A stretch of DNA of 24,912 nt from Bacillota bacterium (GTDB lineage Bacteria > Bacillota > Clostridia > Christensenellales > Aristaeellaceae). Location: the NCBI GenBank assembly GCA_023396045.1, contig JAEWXD010000016.1:1-24912 (forward strand), in the 5' to 3' direction. A program made the translations under genes and the position numbers. Positions 15,556 to 22,567 of this stretch are shown here, one piece after another. Every line of letters begins with the position of its first letter. Positions within the stretch are counted from its first letter, which is position 1. The notes under the pieces were generated by a model. It made no database searches, was not told the DNA's origin, and saw only the letters and a list, made by a program, of their open reading frames with translations.

Positions 15556-16554
15556 ATGCATCGTTTTTGTAAACGCCTTGTGTGCGTCCTTTTGGTTGGT
15601 TTTTTATGTGTGGGAGGTTTTGCTCTGGCAGAACAAAATAGCACCCCACAACAAATTTCCATTACCGCCGAGGAACTGCGCCAAATCAAAGATTATTCCA
15701 ACCCCATCTATTTTGAAGATGCGAACGAAAAAATACAGTTTGATTATAAGCAAGGTAAATGGAGCTATGCTTCCCCTCATTTACAGGTGGATATAGAGCG
15801 TTTTGAAGATACAAAATATACACTTATTTGGTATATTGCTGATGTGCGCTTTGACGACAGCTTGAAATTAGAACACTTTTTTGCAGACCAGGAAAATCCG
15901 GGTAAATCTTTTAAATATGCAGAAAACATTGCAAGGGATAATCATTGCGTGTTTGCCATCAATGACGACCAGGTGGGCTATCGTCTGTATAATCATAAAA
16001 CGGTGGGGCATGTTGTTATTAACGGCAAAATTTTTGGTGATAAGGGCTATAAAAAACCGGTCAAAATTCTTCCAAATTTAGATTGTATGGCCATTGCAGA
16101 TGATGGTACGATGAGTGTGTACGGCTTTAACGAACACACCGCACAAGAATATGTGGATATGGGCTTTAAGAATGTGTCCAGCTTTGGCCCATATGTGATT
16201 CGCGACTCCCAAATTAACCCATATTTAGATAATCATTATACCTTGCAGGAAGCGCGTACCGTCATTGGTATGATAGATAAGAACCATTATGTAATTTTTT
16301 CTTGTGAAGGCAGGCGCAAGGGCAAAAGCCTTGGTGCATCTTTAAAATGGGTTGGCGAGCATCTATTAGAAAAAGGGGTTACCCAGGCATTTAACTTAGA
16401 TGGTGGTGGAACGACTTCTTTGCTCTTCATGGGTATGAAAATCAATTATTTTAATCCCAAGGGGGAAGTGCGCAAAGATAGATCCTTAACAGGTATATTT
16501 GGCATAGGTAAAAGTGATCTGCTACCAGCTTGGGAGGGCTTAACCAAAAAATGA
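15556..16554 (+). CDS. Secreted NAGPA-domain phosphodiester glycosidase (first copy)
   Basis: This is a 332-residue protein with an N-terminal signal peptide: a basic start, a hydrophobic stretch at about 8-24, and a probable cut after FALA. The NAGPA domain (named after the mammalian GlcNAc-1-phosphodiester alpha-N-acetylglucosaminidase) covers about residues 80-318. Family landmarks are AINDDQVGYR at 135-143, HVVINGKI at 152-159, SSFGPYVIRD at 208-217, and the hallmark FNLDGGGTTSLLFMG at 279-293. Such enzymes remove a sugar from a sugar-1-phosphodiester; the natural substrate of most bacterial members is unknown. I chose the ATG at 15556 because TGGAGG sits 5 nt upstream and it yields a proper signal peptide. 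It heads a five-gene operon, and its stop overlaps the next start (ATGA). Confidence 0.85.
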   Translation: MHRFCKRLVCVLLVGFLCVGGFALAEQNSTPQQISITAEELRQIKDYSNPIYFEDANEKIQFDYKQGKWSYASPHLQVDIERFEDTKYTLIWYIADVRFDDSLKLEHFFADQENPGKSFKYAENIARDNHCVFAINDDQVGYRLYNHKTVGHVVINGKIFGDKGYKKPVKILPNLDCMAIADDGTMSVYGFNEHTAQEYVDMGFKNVSSFGPYVIRDSQINPYLDNHYTLQEARTVIGMIDKNHYVIFSCEGRRKGKSLGASLKWVGEHLLEKGVTQAFNLDGGGTTSLLFMGMKINYFNPKGEVRKDRSLTGIFGIGKSDLLPAWEGLTKK

Positions 16555-17732
16555 AAAAATGGATTTCTTTTGTATTGTTACTTTGTTTACTTGTTACAAC
16601 AGCATTTTGTGAGCAAGCACAGAATATTGCAGGCCAAGTAAAATATTCCTCTTTTGGTGGTAAAACCTATGCAAGGCTCAGTGATGGAAAATATAGGCTT
16701 GTATTTGAAACCAAGGCAGACAAAGCCCCTTATTTAGAAATACAAAGCGAACAAGAAATTGCTGCAATGCAAGTTAAGTGGGAAACTTTGCCTGGCAAAT
16801 GGCACTTGCAAGTAATGCAAGATGGTGCATGGCAAAATGTACAAACCCAAGGGGAAGAAGGGCACGCAGTAGAATTTATTGCCGTACCAAACACCAAGAA
16901 ACTTCGTATTACCGGCCAGTTTGAAAAAAATCAAAAGCTAAAAATATTTGAACTGGAACTCTATACCGCTGGGGAACTGCCAAAGCACGTGCAACAATGG
17001 CAAAGTAGGGATTCTAAAGCAGATATGCTTTTGCTTGTTGCTCACCCAGACGATGAACTTATATTTATGGGTGGCTTAATACCAAGTTTTGCAGAGCATA
17101 GCGGCAAACAACTGCAAGTTGCCTATATCACCTGTAGTGACAATATGCGCCGTTATGAATTATTACATGCATTATGGCATTGTGGCCTTATGCGCTATCC
17201 GGAAATTGGGCCTTTTTATGATAGATATAGCAGAACTGTAAAACAGGCCTATGCTATGTGGAAAAAAGACAAGGTGCTACAATACACCGTAGATTTAATT
17301 CGTAAACACAAGCCGGAGGTTGTGGTTACCCACGATGTATTTGGCGAATATGGGCATGGGGCACATAGGGCAGCAGCTGACCTTTGCTTACAAGCCTTTG
17401 ATCTTGCAGCAGATGAAAGCTATAAAACAGATTTTGCTCCATGGCAAGCCAAAAAATTATATGTTCATTTAGGAAACGACGAAAGTAAAACCATACATAT
17501 GGATTGGAAACAGCCTTTAAATGCTTTTGATGGCAAAACTTCTTTGCAAGTAGCAGATGAAGCTTGGGTTTTTCATAAAAGTCAACATGGCGGAAGGGCA
17601 GACTTTCAAGGCAGAACTTTTTTCTTTCAAATAGCAGATGGTGGTGTGTTTGACAATGCAAAGTTTAGTTTGCTAAAAACAACCGTAGGTGAAGACATTG
17701 CGAAAAACGATTTTTTTGAAAATATTCATTAG
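16551..17732 (+). CDS. Secreted PIG-L family deacetylase with N-terminal discoidin-like domain
   Basis: This is a 393-residue protein. Residues 1-20 form a signal peptide (MKKW, then a hydrophobic stretch). Residues 22-145 are a beta-rich region whose pattern (SDGKYRLVFE, APYLEIQ, WHLQVMQDGAWQ, KLRITGQF, FELELY) resembles an F5/8 type C (discoidin) carbohydrate-binding domain; this is inference from pattern. The PIG-L/LmbE domain follows, with the zinc motif AHPDDE at 164-169 and the second metal-binding element HGAHR at 269-273. PIG-L enzymes remove the N-acetyl group from GlcNAc-containing conjugates (GlcNAc-PI, mycothiol and bacillithiol precursors). Most well-known bacterial members are cytoplasmic, so secretion is notable. 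It overlaps the upstream gene by 4 nt (ATGA); GGGAGG lies 13 nt upstream. Confidence 0.85.
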   Translation: MKKWISFVLLLCLLVTTAFCEQAQNIAGQVKYSSFGGKTYARLSDGKYRLVFETKADKAPYLEIQSEQEIAAMQVKWETLPGKWHLQVMQDGAWQNVQTQGEEGHAVEFIAVPNTKKLRITGQFEKNQKLKIFELELYTAGELPKHVQQWQSRDSKADMLLLVAHPDDELIFMGGLIPSFAEHSGKQLQVAYITCSDNMRRYELLHALWHCGLMRYPEIGPFYDRYSRTVKQAYAMWKKDKVLQYTVDLIRKHKPEVVVTHDVFGEYGHGAHRAAADLCLQAFDLAADESYKTDFAPWQAKKLYVHLGNDESKTIHMDWKQPLNAFDGKTSLQVADEAWVFHKSQHGGRADFQGRTFFFQIADGGVFDNAKFSLLKTTVGEDIAKNDFFENIH

Positions 17733-18537
17733 TGTATTTTTATTGTTTGCATTACAAAATGTGTATGCCGAAAATACAGATTTTGGTGCAACATTGCAAG
17801 GCGATACACTCTTTTTTCCTAAACAACAATGGCGGTATAGCAAAGCTTTTGAAAAAGAGCTGCATGCATTTATTACACAAAATAAAAATGTGCAATTTGT
17901 AGATATGTATGCTGTAAACATGCCCCAAAGGTTAATGGATGGTTTGTTTGACGGCTTCCCCAACTTAGAATTTGGTTTTACCTTGCGTTTTGGCAAAACA
18001 GAATTTAAAAATAATATACGTTATTATTCTGCACAACATAGTAGCCGTTCTAACAGGTTTAGGGAGGAGTATTATAGTAAACTACGCCTTTGTAAAAACT
18101 TGGAAATGCTTGATTTGGGGCATAATCGAATAGGCAATATAGATTTTATAAAAAATCTTGGCAATTTGCGTGTGTTGATTTTGGCAGATAATGATATTAC
18201 AGATATAAGCCCTCTCGCTAACTTACAAAAGCTGGAATATGTAGAGATGTTTCGTAACCGTGTTGCAGATATTACGCCATTACAAAATATGCCGTATTTA
18301 AAAGATATCAATTTTGCATACAATCGCATTTCCAACTGGGAGGCTTTGTATACATTGCCGGCACTGGAAAGAGCATGGATATCACACAACGCAAAACAAT
18401 ATAGTCCTAAAACTCTTGCTGAAGATTTGAAGGCGGAATTGAATTTCACAACGTATCAACCAACAGGGGAGGGGTGGCGCGAACACCCACGTTACTTTGA
18501 AATTATAAATATCTTTAAACAGTACAATGCGCAGTAG
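17698..18537 (+). CDS. Secreted leucine-rich-repeat protein
   Basis: This is a 279-residue protein with an N-terminal signal peptide (basic start, hydrophobic stretch about 5-20, likely cut after NVYA). Residues about 133-231 hold four to five leucine-rich repeats of the internalin type, seen as LEMLDLGHNRIGNI, LRVLILADNDITDI, LEYVEMFRNRVADI, LKDINFAYNRISNW and LERAWISHNA, spaced about 22 residues apart. There is no LPXTG or lipobox, so it is either released or held by interactions. LRRs usually bind proteins. I chose TTG at 17698, with AGGTGA at 17687-17692 placed 5 nt upstream; a GTG at 17689 in the same frame lacks a binding site. The gene begins inside the PIG-L gene (35-nt overlap), indicating coupled translation. 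Confidence 0.8.
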   Translation: MRKTIFLKIFISVFLLFALQNVYAENTDFGATLQGDTLFFPKQQWRYSKAFEKELHAFITQNKNVQFVDMYAVNMPQRLMDGLFDGFPNLEFGFTLRFGKTEFKNNIRYYSAQHSSRSNRFREEYYSKLRLCKNLEMLDLGHNRIGNIDFIKNLGNLRVLILADNDITDISPLANLQKLEYVEMFRNRVADITPLQNMPYLKDINFAYNRISNWEALYTLPALERAWISHNAKQYSPKTLAEDLKAELNFTTYQPTGEGWREHPRYFEIINIFKQYNAQ

Positions 18538-18553
18538 TGCAGAAAGGAACTTT

Positions 18554-19429
18554 ATGAAAAAATTATTTGTCATTTTATTGGTTTTGTACTTATGTAGCGC
18601 AAGCGCATTGGCTGCCGTTGTGCCCTTGCCCATGGATGATGAAAGTGCAGGTTTTGTACCCAATGAAGAAAATTTATCAGAAGACCATTACCAAGATGAA
18701 AGTATAGAAGTTACTGTAAAACGTGATGGGCAGGGTGCCGTGCATTGTTTTGTAGTATATATAAAAGTAAAGGATCCATCACAATTGCGCACAGCAATGA
18801 GTGGCCCTTATGATTCTGCAAGACCGGTACCTGCAAAAGCGCTGAACAAGAAGTATATGCCGGTTGTTAGCGCCAGTGGCGACTTTTTTAAAGGCAATGA
18901 TTATGGTTATCTGGTGCGCCAAAGTAAACTGTATAGAGAACGCCCCGATGAAAAAAGGGACTTGCTTATGATAGATAACAAAGGCAATTTCCATACCCTA
19001 AAAGAACCCGGCATGGACGATATCAATACTTATATCGCTCATTTACCCGGTGATGTTAAAATTGTAAATACATTTAACTTTGGCCCAACACTAATTAAAA
19101 ATGGGGAATTACAAGAGATTACCACCCATTTATATAGCGCAAACTATAAGCATATGCGTGTTGCAATTGCCCAGTTAGATGAATTGGAATATGCTATTTT
19201 TCTTTGTGAAGGCATTGCTACAGGTACTTTTGGAATGACAATCAATACATTTGCAAAATGGATACACGAGTTTGAGCCGCGTGTAAAAACGGCTTATAAT
19301 TTAGATGGCGGTGGCTCTGCCCATGTATATGTTATGGGCAATAAGCTAATTGGTAATCCTAATCCCCGTACCATTTATGATATTGTATATTTTGCCAGTG
19401 CGAGTGATGCATTAGAAAGGGTAAAATAA
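18554..19429 (+). CDS. Secreted NAGPA-domain phosphodiester glycosidase (second copy)
   Basis: This is a 291-residue protein with a clear signal peptide (MKKLF, hydrophobic to about residue 19, cut near ALA-AV). NAGPA landmarks are VVSASGDFF at 104-112, DYGYLVRQSKLYR at 116-128, FNFGPTLIKNGEL at 174-186, and the hallmark YNLDGGGSAHVYVMG at 248-262, followed by PRTIYDIVYF at 271-280. It is clearly diverged from the first copy at 15556-16554, so this is not a recent duplication. The ATG at 18554 has AAAGGA about 5 nt upstream and lies 16 nt after the LRR stop. Its stop overlaps the start of the Lgt-like gene by 1 nt (TAATG). It probably acts outside the cell on a sugar phosphodiester. Confidence 0.85.
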   Translation: MKKLFVILLVLYLCSASALAAVVPLPMDDESAGFVPNEENLSEDHYQDESIEVTVKRDGQGAVHCFVVYIKVKDPSQLRTAMSGPYDSARPVPAKALNKKYMPVVSASGDFFKGNDYGYLVRQSKLYRERPDEKRDLLMIDNKGNFHTLKEPGMDDINTYIAHLPGDVKIVNTFNFGPTLIKNGELQEITTHLYSANYKHMRVAIAQLDELEYAIFLCEGIATGTFGMTINTFAKWIHEFEPRVKTAYNLDGGGSAHVYVMGNKLIGNPNPRTIYDIVYFASASDALERVK

Positions 19430-20337
19430 TGCAAATAGATGCTTTTTGGATAGGAAACCTATTGTTTGCATTGGGATGTGTTTTGGCTACTGCCTTTGTA
19501 CTTACCAAGCAAGATGGCATTGCTATACGCATAAAACTGATGGTCTTGGCATTGTTTGCTGTGAGTATTCCTTTTTGCTCCCATTGGTTGTACAGTGTTT
19601 TGCGTTTTGGCTATGCTTTTTATGATAAAAGCTTGGCCTATGCGTTATTGCCCTTCCAAGGTGGCTTTACAGTATATGGCGCATTATTTGGCGTTGTACT
19701 TAGCATGGGAATTGTGAGCAAAGCTTCTAAAACTCCTTTTTTAAAACTTGCCAATGCTTTTGCTGCGCCACTTTTTTTGGCACTTGCTTTTGCAAGGTTT
19801 GCAGAAGGCTTGTGGTTTATGGGCTATGGCATGTTTGTAGAAATAGAAAGCCATATGTTTTTCCCAATCAGTATTTATGATGTAAGCTATGAATCATGGC
19901 TCTATGCAATATTTGTGTTAGAAGGCTTATTCGCTCTTTTTTGTGGTATACTGCTTATCAATAAAAAGAAAGATAGCTTTTTCTCTGCACTTGTACTTTA
20001 CAGTAGTATGCAAATTATTTTTGAAAGTATGCGTCAAGACGAAATTTTACGTTGGGGATTTGTACTTTGCAATCAAGTGATTGCCGCCATATTTTTGGTT
20101 TTTGTATTTGTATACTATTGCAAAAAAATAACTATAGGCTATGTAGCCATTACTCTTTTTTCGCTTGTAATGCTTAGCTGCTTTGGTATGATTGCCACCA
20201 TGGAGTTTGCATTAGAATCCAGAGTTCCTTTGTTTATTAGCTTTACTCGCTTACATTGCTATGCGATGGATTTGGCTTGTGTTGGCATTATAAATGCTAT
20301 AATATTTTATTTGCAACGCAAAACAAAACCAGAATAA
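19429..20337 (+). CDS. Lgt-like polytopic membrane protein with altered catalytic residues
   Basis: This is a 302-residue protein with about eight to nine hydrophobic segments. It aligns by eye with Lgt: FQGGFTVYGALFG (77-88) with Lgt's WNGGLAIYGAVIAG; FARFAEGLWFMGYG (121-134) with IGRWGNFFNQEAFG; FESMR (198-202) with FIEGLR; and CNQVIAAIFLVF (214-225) with VSQILSVLFIV. Only some signature residues survive. Arg123 and Gly134 match, but the signature Asn is Glu126, the Glu is Met131, and the Arg of the GR-x3-E element is Gln195, while Glu199 is kept. It also shares a C-terminal hydrophobic extension with the Lgt at 673-1686. It is probably not an active prolipoprotein transferase; it may bind a phospholipid or have a different acyl or glyceryl substrate. 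It is the last gene of the operon. Confidence 0.75.
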   Translation: MQIDAFWIGNLLFALGCVLATAFVLTKQDGIAIRIKLMVLALFAVSIPFCSHWLYSVLRFGYAFYDKSLAYALLPFQGGFTVYGALFGVVLSMGIVSKASKTPFLKLANAFAAPLFLALAFARFAEGLWFMGYGMFVEIESHMFFPISIYDVSYESWLYAIFVLEGLFALFCGILLINKKKDSFFSALVLYSSMQIIFESMRQDEILRWGFVLCNQVIAAIFLVFVFVYYCKKITIGYVAITLFSLVMLSCFGMIATMEFALESRVPLFISFTRLHCYAMDLACVGIINAIIFYLQRKTKPE

Positions 20338-20372
20338 TAATAAAACTTCGCAGTTAAGCGAAGTTTTATTAT
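20337..20372. terminator. Bidirectional hairpin between convergent operons
   Basis: A 15-bp perfect inverted repeat (20337-20351 with 20358-20372) has a 6-nt loop. It starts at the last base of the Lgt-like gene. Its AT-rich outer arms supply T-rich tails on both strands. Confidence 0.7.
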
Positions 20373-20378
20373 GTATAT

Positions 20379-20410
20379 AAAAGCTGTGCATTGCACAGCT
20401 TTTATTTTTT
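20379..20410. terminator. Second terminator hairpin, overlapping the telA stop
   Basis: An 11-bp stem (AAAAGCTGTGC at 20379-20389 with GCACAGCTTTT at 20393-20403) is followed on the plus strand by TTTTATTTTTT. The 3' arm overlaps the minus-strand stop codon at 20402-20404. Confidence 0.75.
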
Positions 20411-21580
20411 GAATTCTAATAATTTATTTTTTAATTCAAGTTCCATACGCAGCAATTCTTTTTCGGCTTCTACACGTTGTGTATGGCCTTCTTCTTGTAT
20501 TTTCATTACTTCGGTAATGGTGTCAATTAAAGATTGGTTGGTATGTACCAGTGTTTTAATATCTACAATACCACGTTCCACTTCTTTTGCTGTTTGAACG
20601 GTGCCCATTTTTAATTTATCGGCATTTTTCTTGAGCAATTCGTTGGTCATGTTGGTAACTTCATTTTGTGCTTTTAATGCTTGTGTACTGCGGTGCAAGC
20701 CAAGTGCCAATACCATTTGGCTCTTCCAAAGTGGTAGGGTATTGCTTAATGTGCTTTGAATGCGTTCTACAAGCAATGCGTTGTTGTTTTGTAATAAGCG
20801 AATTTGTGGTGCCATTTGTAAGCTTACTTGGCGGGTGAGTTTAAGGTCGTGAATTTTCTTTTCAAAACGGTCGCACATTTGGGCAAGGTCGTTGGCTTTT
20901 TGTGCAAGCATAGGGTCGCCGGAGTTAGCGGCTTGTTCTCTTAGCTCCTTAAGGGTGGTTTCGCGTACTTCTTTTAAACGCTTTTGGCCAGCCATAATAT
21001 ACATGGTAAGCTCTTTAAAGTATTTTGAGTTGGTTGCATAGAGTTCATCAAACATAGCAATATCTTTTAATAAAGTTACTTGATGATTTTCTAAGGCAGT
21101 TGCAATTTGGGCTACATTGGCATCCACGGTTTCATAACGATTTTTCATTCCATCAATATGCTTTTGGGCGTTGAAGAATAAACGCTTTAAACCCTTAGGC
21201 TCTTCGCTACTTTCGTTGAAACCTTTTAGTTTGCCAATCAGGTTAACCAACATATCGCCAACTTCGCCAGAATCCTTATTTTTAATGGAGGCCATGGCAG
21301 CATCACTGAATTCTGCAATGCGTTTTTGGGCATCGCTACCATAAAGCAAAACATTGTCTGCATCACTTATATCAATTTGTTTTGCGAACGCTTCTATGCT
21401 GGCTTTTTCTTGTTCTGTAAGTTCTGCACCCTCTAATTCTGGGGTATGTTCAAATTCAGCTGCTACGGTTTCTTCTGTTTTTGTTTCTGTTTTTTCTAAT
21501 GTTTCTAAATTTTCTGTTGCTTCTTGTGCTGCGGTGGCAGTGCTTGCCAAATCAAATTTTAATTCTGGAATATCGCTCAT
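20402..21580 (-). CDS. telA: TelA family (toxic anion resistance) protein
   Basis: This is a 392-residue, largely alpha-helical cytoplasmic protein of the TelA/YaaN family, named from plasmid tellurite resistance but widespread on chromosomes and not proven to act on tellurite here. The N-terminal 50 residues are acidic and low in complexity. The family core begins near residue 60 and includes KNKDSGEVGDMLVNLIGKLKGF, RYETVDANVAQIATALENHQ, and PLWKSQMVLALGLHRSTQAL with following helices. The C terminus is a charged coiled coil. I preferred the second of two adjacent ATGs (21580), because AGGAGG at 21592-21587 would leave only 2 nt to the first. The binding site overlaps the xpaC stop, so the pair is translationally coupled. 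Confidence 0.88.
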   Translation of the reverse strand: MSDIPELKFDLASTATAAQEATENLETLEKTETKTEETVAAEFEHTPELEGAELTEQEKASIEAFAKQIDISDADNVLLYGSDAQKRIAEFSDAAMASIKNKDSGEVGDMLVNLIGKLKGFNESSEEPKGLKRLFFNAQKHIDGMKNRYETVDANVAQIATALENHQVTLLKDIAMFDELYATNSKYFKELTMYIMAGQKRLKEVRETTLKELREQAANSGDPMLAQKANDLAQMCDRFEKKIHDLKLTRQVSLQMAPQIRLLQNNNALLVERIQSTLSNTLPLWKSQMVLALGLHRSTQALKAQNEVTNMTNELLKKNADKLKMGTVQTAKEVERGIVDIKTLVHTNQSLIDTITEVMKIQEEGHTQRVEAEKELLRMELELKNKLLEFKK

Positions 21581-21589
21581 CATTTCCTC

Positions 21590-22459
21590 CTAATTGCCTA
21601 ATGTGGCGCCGTTTTGTTTTTGAATTTTTTCCCATTCGGTTTCTATATAACCATCTTCCTGCAAACTGCGTTCCAGAGCAGAAATATCTCGGTTTAAGCT
21701 TTGGCTGTCTGTGTTTGTAAAGTCTGCATGAATTTGTTTTTGAATTTTTTGCAAAGGGGTTTCCAATAAACCATCTCGTTGCAACATTTGCTCTAAGGCT
21801 TGTATATCGGTATTGATATCCAATATATCATCTTTATATAGTGTTTCTAACTGCTTATCACAAGCACCGATAACAACATTTACTGCGTCTTTGATTTTTT
21901 GCTTATTTTCCCATACGGCAGGGCTTTCATAACCCAGTTGCTCATATTCAGCATATTTTTCTAACATTTTTATAGTGGTAGGCAAGTAGTAGTTCATAAA
22001 TTTGCGTACCTGCAAAGCATCGCCCGGTTGGTTGTATACCACTTTTAATATTTTAACCACTTTATTCTCTAATTCCTGTATATTTTGTGTAAATTCTACA
22101 TCAGGAATCTGGCTATTGCTTTTACGAATTTGGTTTAAAAGTTTCCAGCCTTTTTCTATTACTTCGTCTACTTCAGGGTGGGCAGATTTATATTTTGCAC
22201 GTTGTTCTTCCATTTTCTGTTTGGCAAGTTCTTCGGCTTCTTTTTGTTTACGCAATTCTTCTTCTGCCTTTTGGCGAGGGCTTTTTTTTAGGTTTTGACT
22301 TACATCTAATTTATTTCCAAAGAAAAAATAAGCAAGGCCACCCAAAATTACCAGTGGCAATAGTGCATATAGTTTAGCGGTGGGTAAAGCAAATAAAAGG
22401 AATATGCCCCAACCTATCCACTTACCAGCACCAGATTTTTTCTTTGATTTATTGTTCAT
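21590..22459 (-). CDS. XpaC-like membrane protein with duplicated C-terminal motif
   Basis: This is a 289-residue protein of the XpaC (5-bromo-4-chloroindolyl phosphate hydrolysis) family, usually found next to TelA, as here. The N terminus has two close hydrophobic segments (about 13-26 and 30-48), then a charged coiled coil at 60-92. The family core RKFMNYYLPTTIKMLEKYAEYE is at 152-173. The family's C-terminal DI-x2-DI-x2-LE-x2-L-x2-DG element occurs twice, at 214-243 and 254-283, a tandem duplication with a 40-residue period. XpaC function is not established; with TelA it is linked to envelope stress or antimicrobial tolerance in other Firmicutes. It lies behind its own promoter. Confidence 0.82.
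   Translation of the reverse strand: MNNKSKKKSGAGKWIGWGIFLLFALPTAKLYALLPLVILGGLAYFFFGNKLDVSQNLKKSPRQKAEEELRKQKEAEELAKQKMEEQRAKYKSAHPEVDEVIEKGWKLLNQIRKSNSQIPDVEFTQNIQELENKVVKILKVVYNQPGDALQVRKFMNYYLPTTIKMLEKYAEYEQLGYESPAVWENKQKIKDAVNVVIGACDKQLETLYKDDILDINTDIQALEQMLQRDGLLETPLQKIQKQIHADFTNTDSQSLNRDISALERSLQEDGYIETEWEKIQKQNGATLGN
21613..21803 (-). repeat. Imperfect tandem repeat, 120-nt period, in the 3' end of the xpaC-like gene
   Basis: Two copies about 70-90 nt long are offset by exactly 120 nt. The 18 bases TTTGTTTTTGAATTTTTT occur identically at 21613-21630 and 21733-21750, and CCATCT recurs at 21651 and 21771. In protein, 17 of 30 aligned residues are identical by my count (214-243 against 254-283). 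Confidence 0.85.
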
Positions 22460-22485
22460 AAAACTCCCTCCAATATACTGGGAAT

Positions 22486-22514
22486 ATTATACCATATACA
22501 TGGTATTTTATAAA
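22486..22514 (-). promoter_or_regulatory. Promoter of the xpaC-telA pair
   Basis: On the minus strand a perfect TATAAT (22491-22486) is preceded by TG (extended -10), with TTTATA at the -35 position (22514-22509) at 17-bp spacing. GGAGGG precedes the xpaC ATG. Confidence 0.65.
22489..22506. promoter_or_regulatory. Perfect dyad over the xpaC promoter (possible operator)
   Basis: ATACCAT (22489-22495) and ATGGTAT (22500-22506) form a perfect 7-bp inverted repeat around ATAC. The dyad covers half of the -10 box and much of the spacer, a position where a repressor would block RNA polymerase. No regulator can be assigned. Confidence 0.4.
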
Positions 22515-22524
22515 CAAAGTTTAT

Positions 22525-22558
22525 AAAAAATAGCAAGGATTTTGTATTTTCCCTGCTA
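22525..22558 (-). terminator. Rho-independent terminator after the S41 peptidase gene
   Basis: On the minus strand TAGCAGGG (22558-22551) pairs with CCTTGCTA (22538-22531), including one G-U pair, around a 12-nt loop, and is followed by six T (22530-22525). It separates the peptidase unit from xpaC. Confidence 0.7.
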
Positions 22559-22567
22559 CAAAATATA

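Noticed and set aside
22506..22528. Perfect 10-bp AT-rich inverted repeat (TTTTATAAAC / GTTTATAAAA)
   Set aside because: The stem has only one G-C pair and overlaps the xpaC -35 region and the T tract of the neighbouring terminator. I could not support a separate function.
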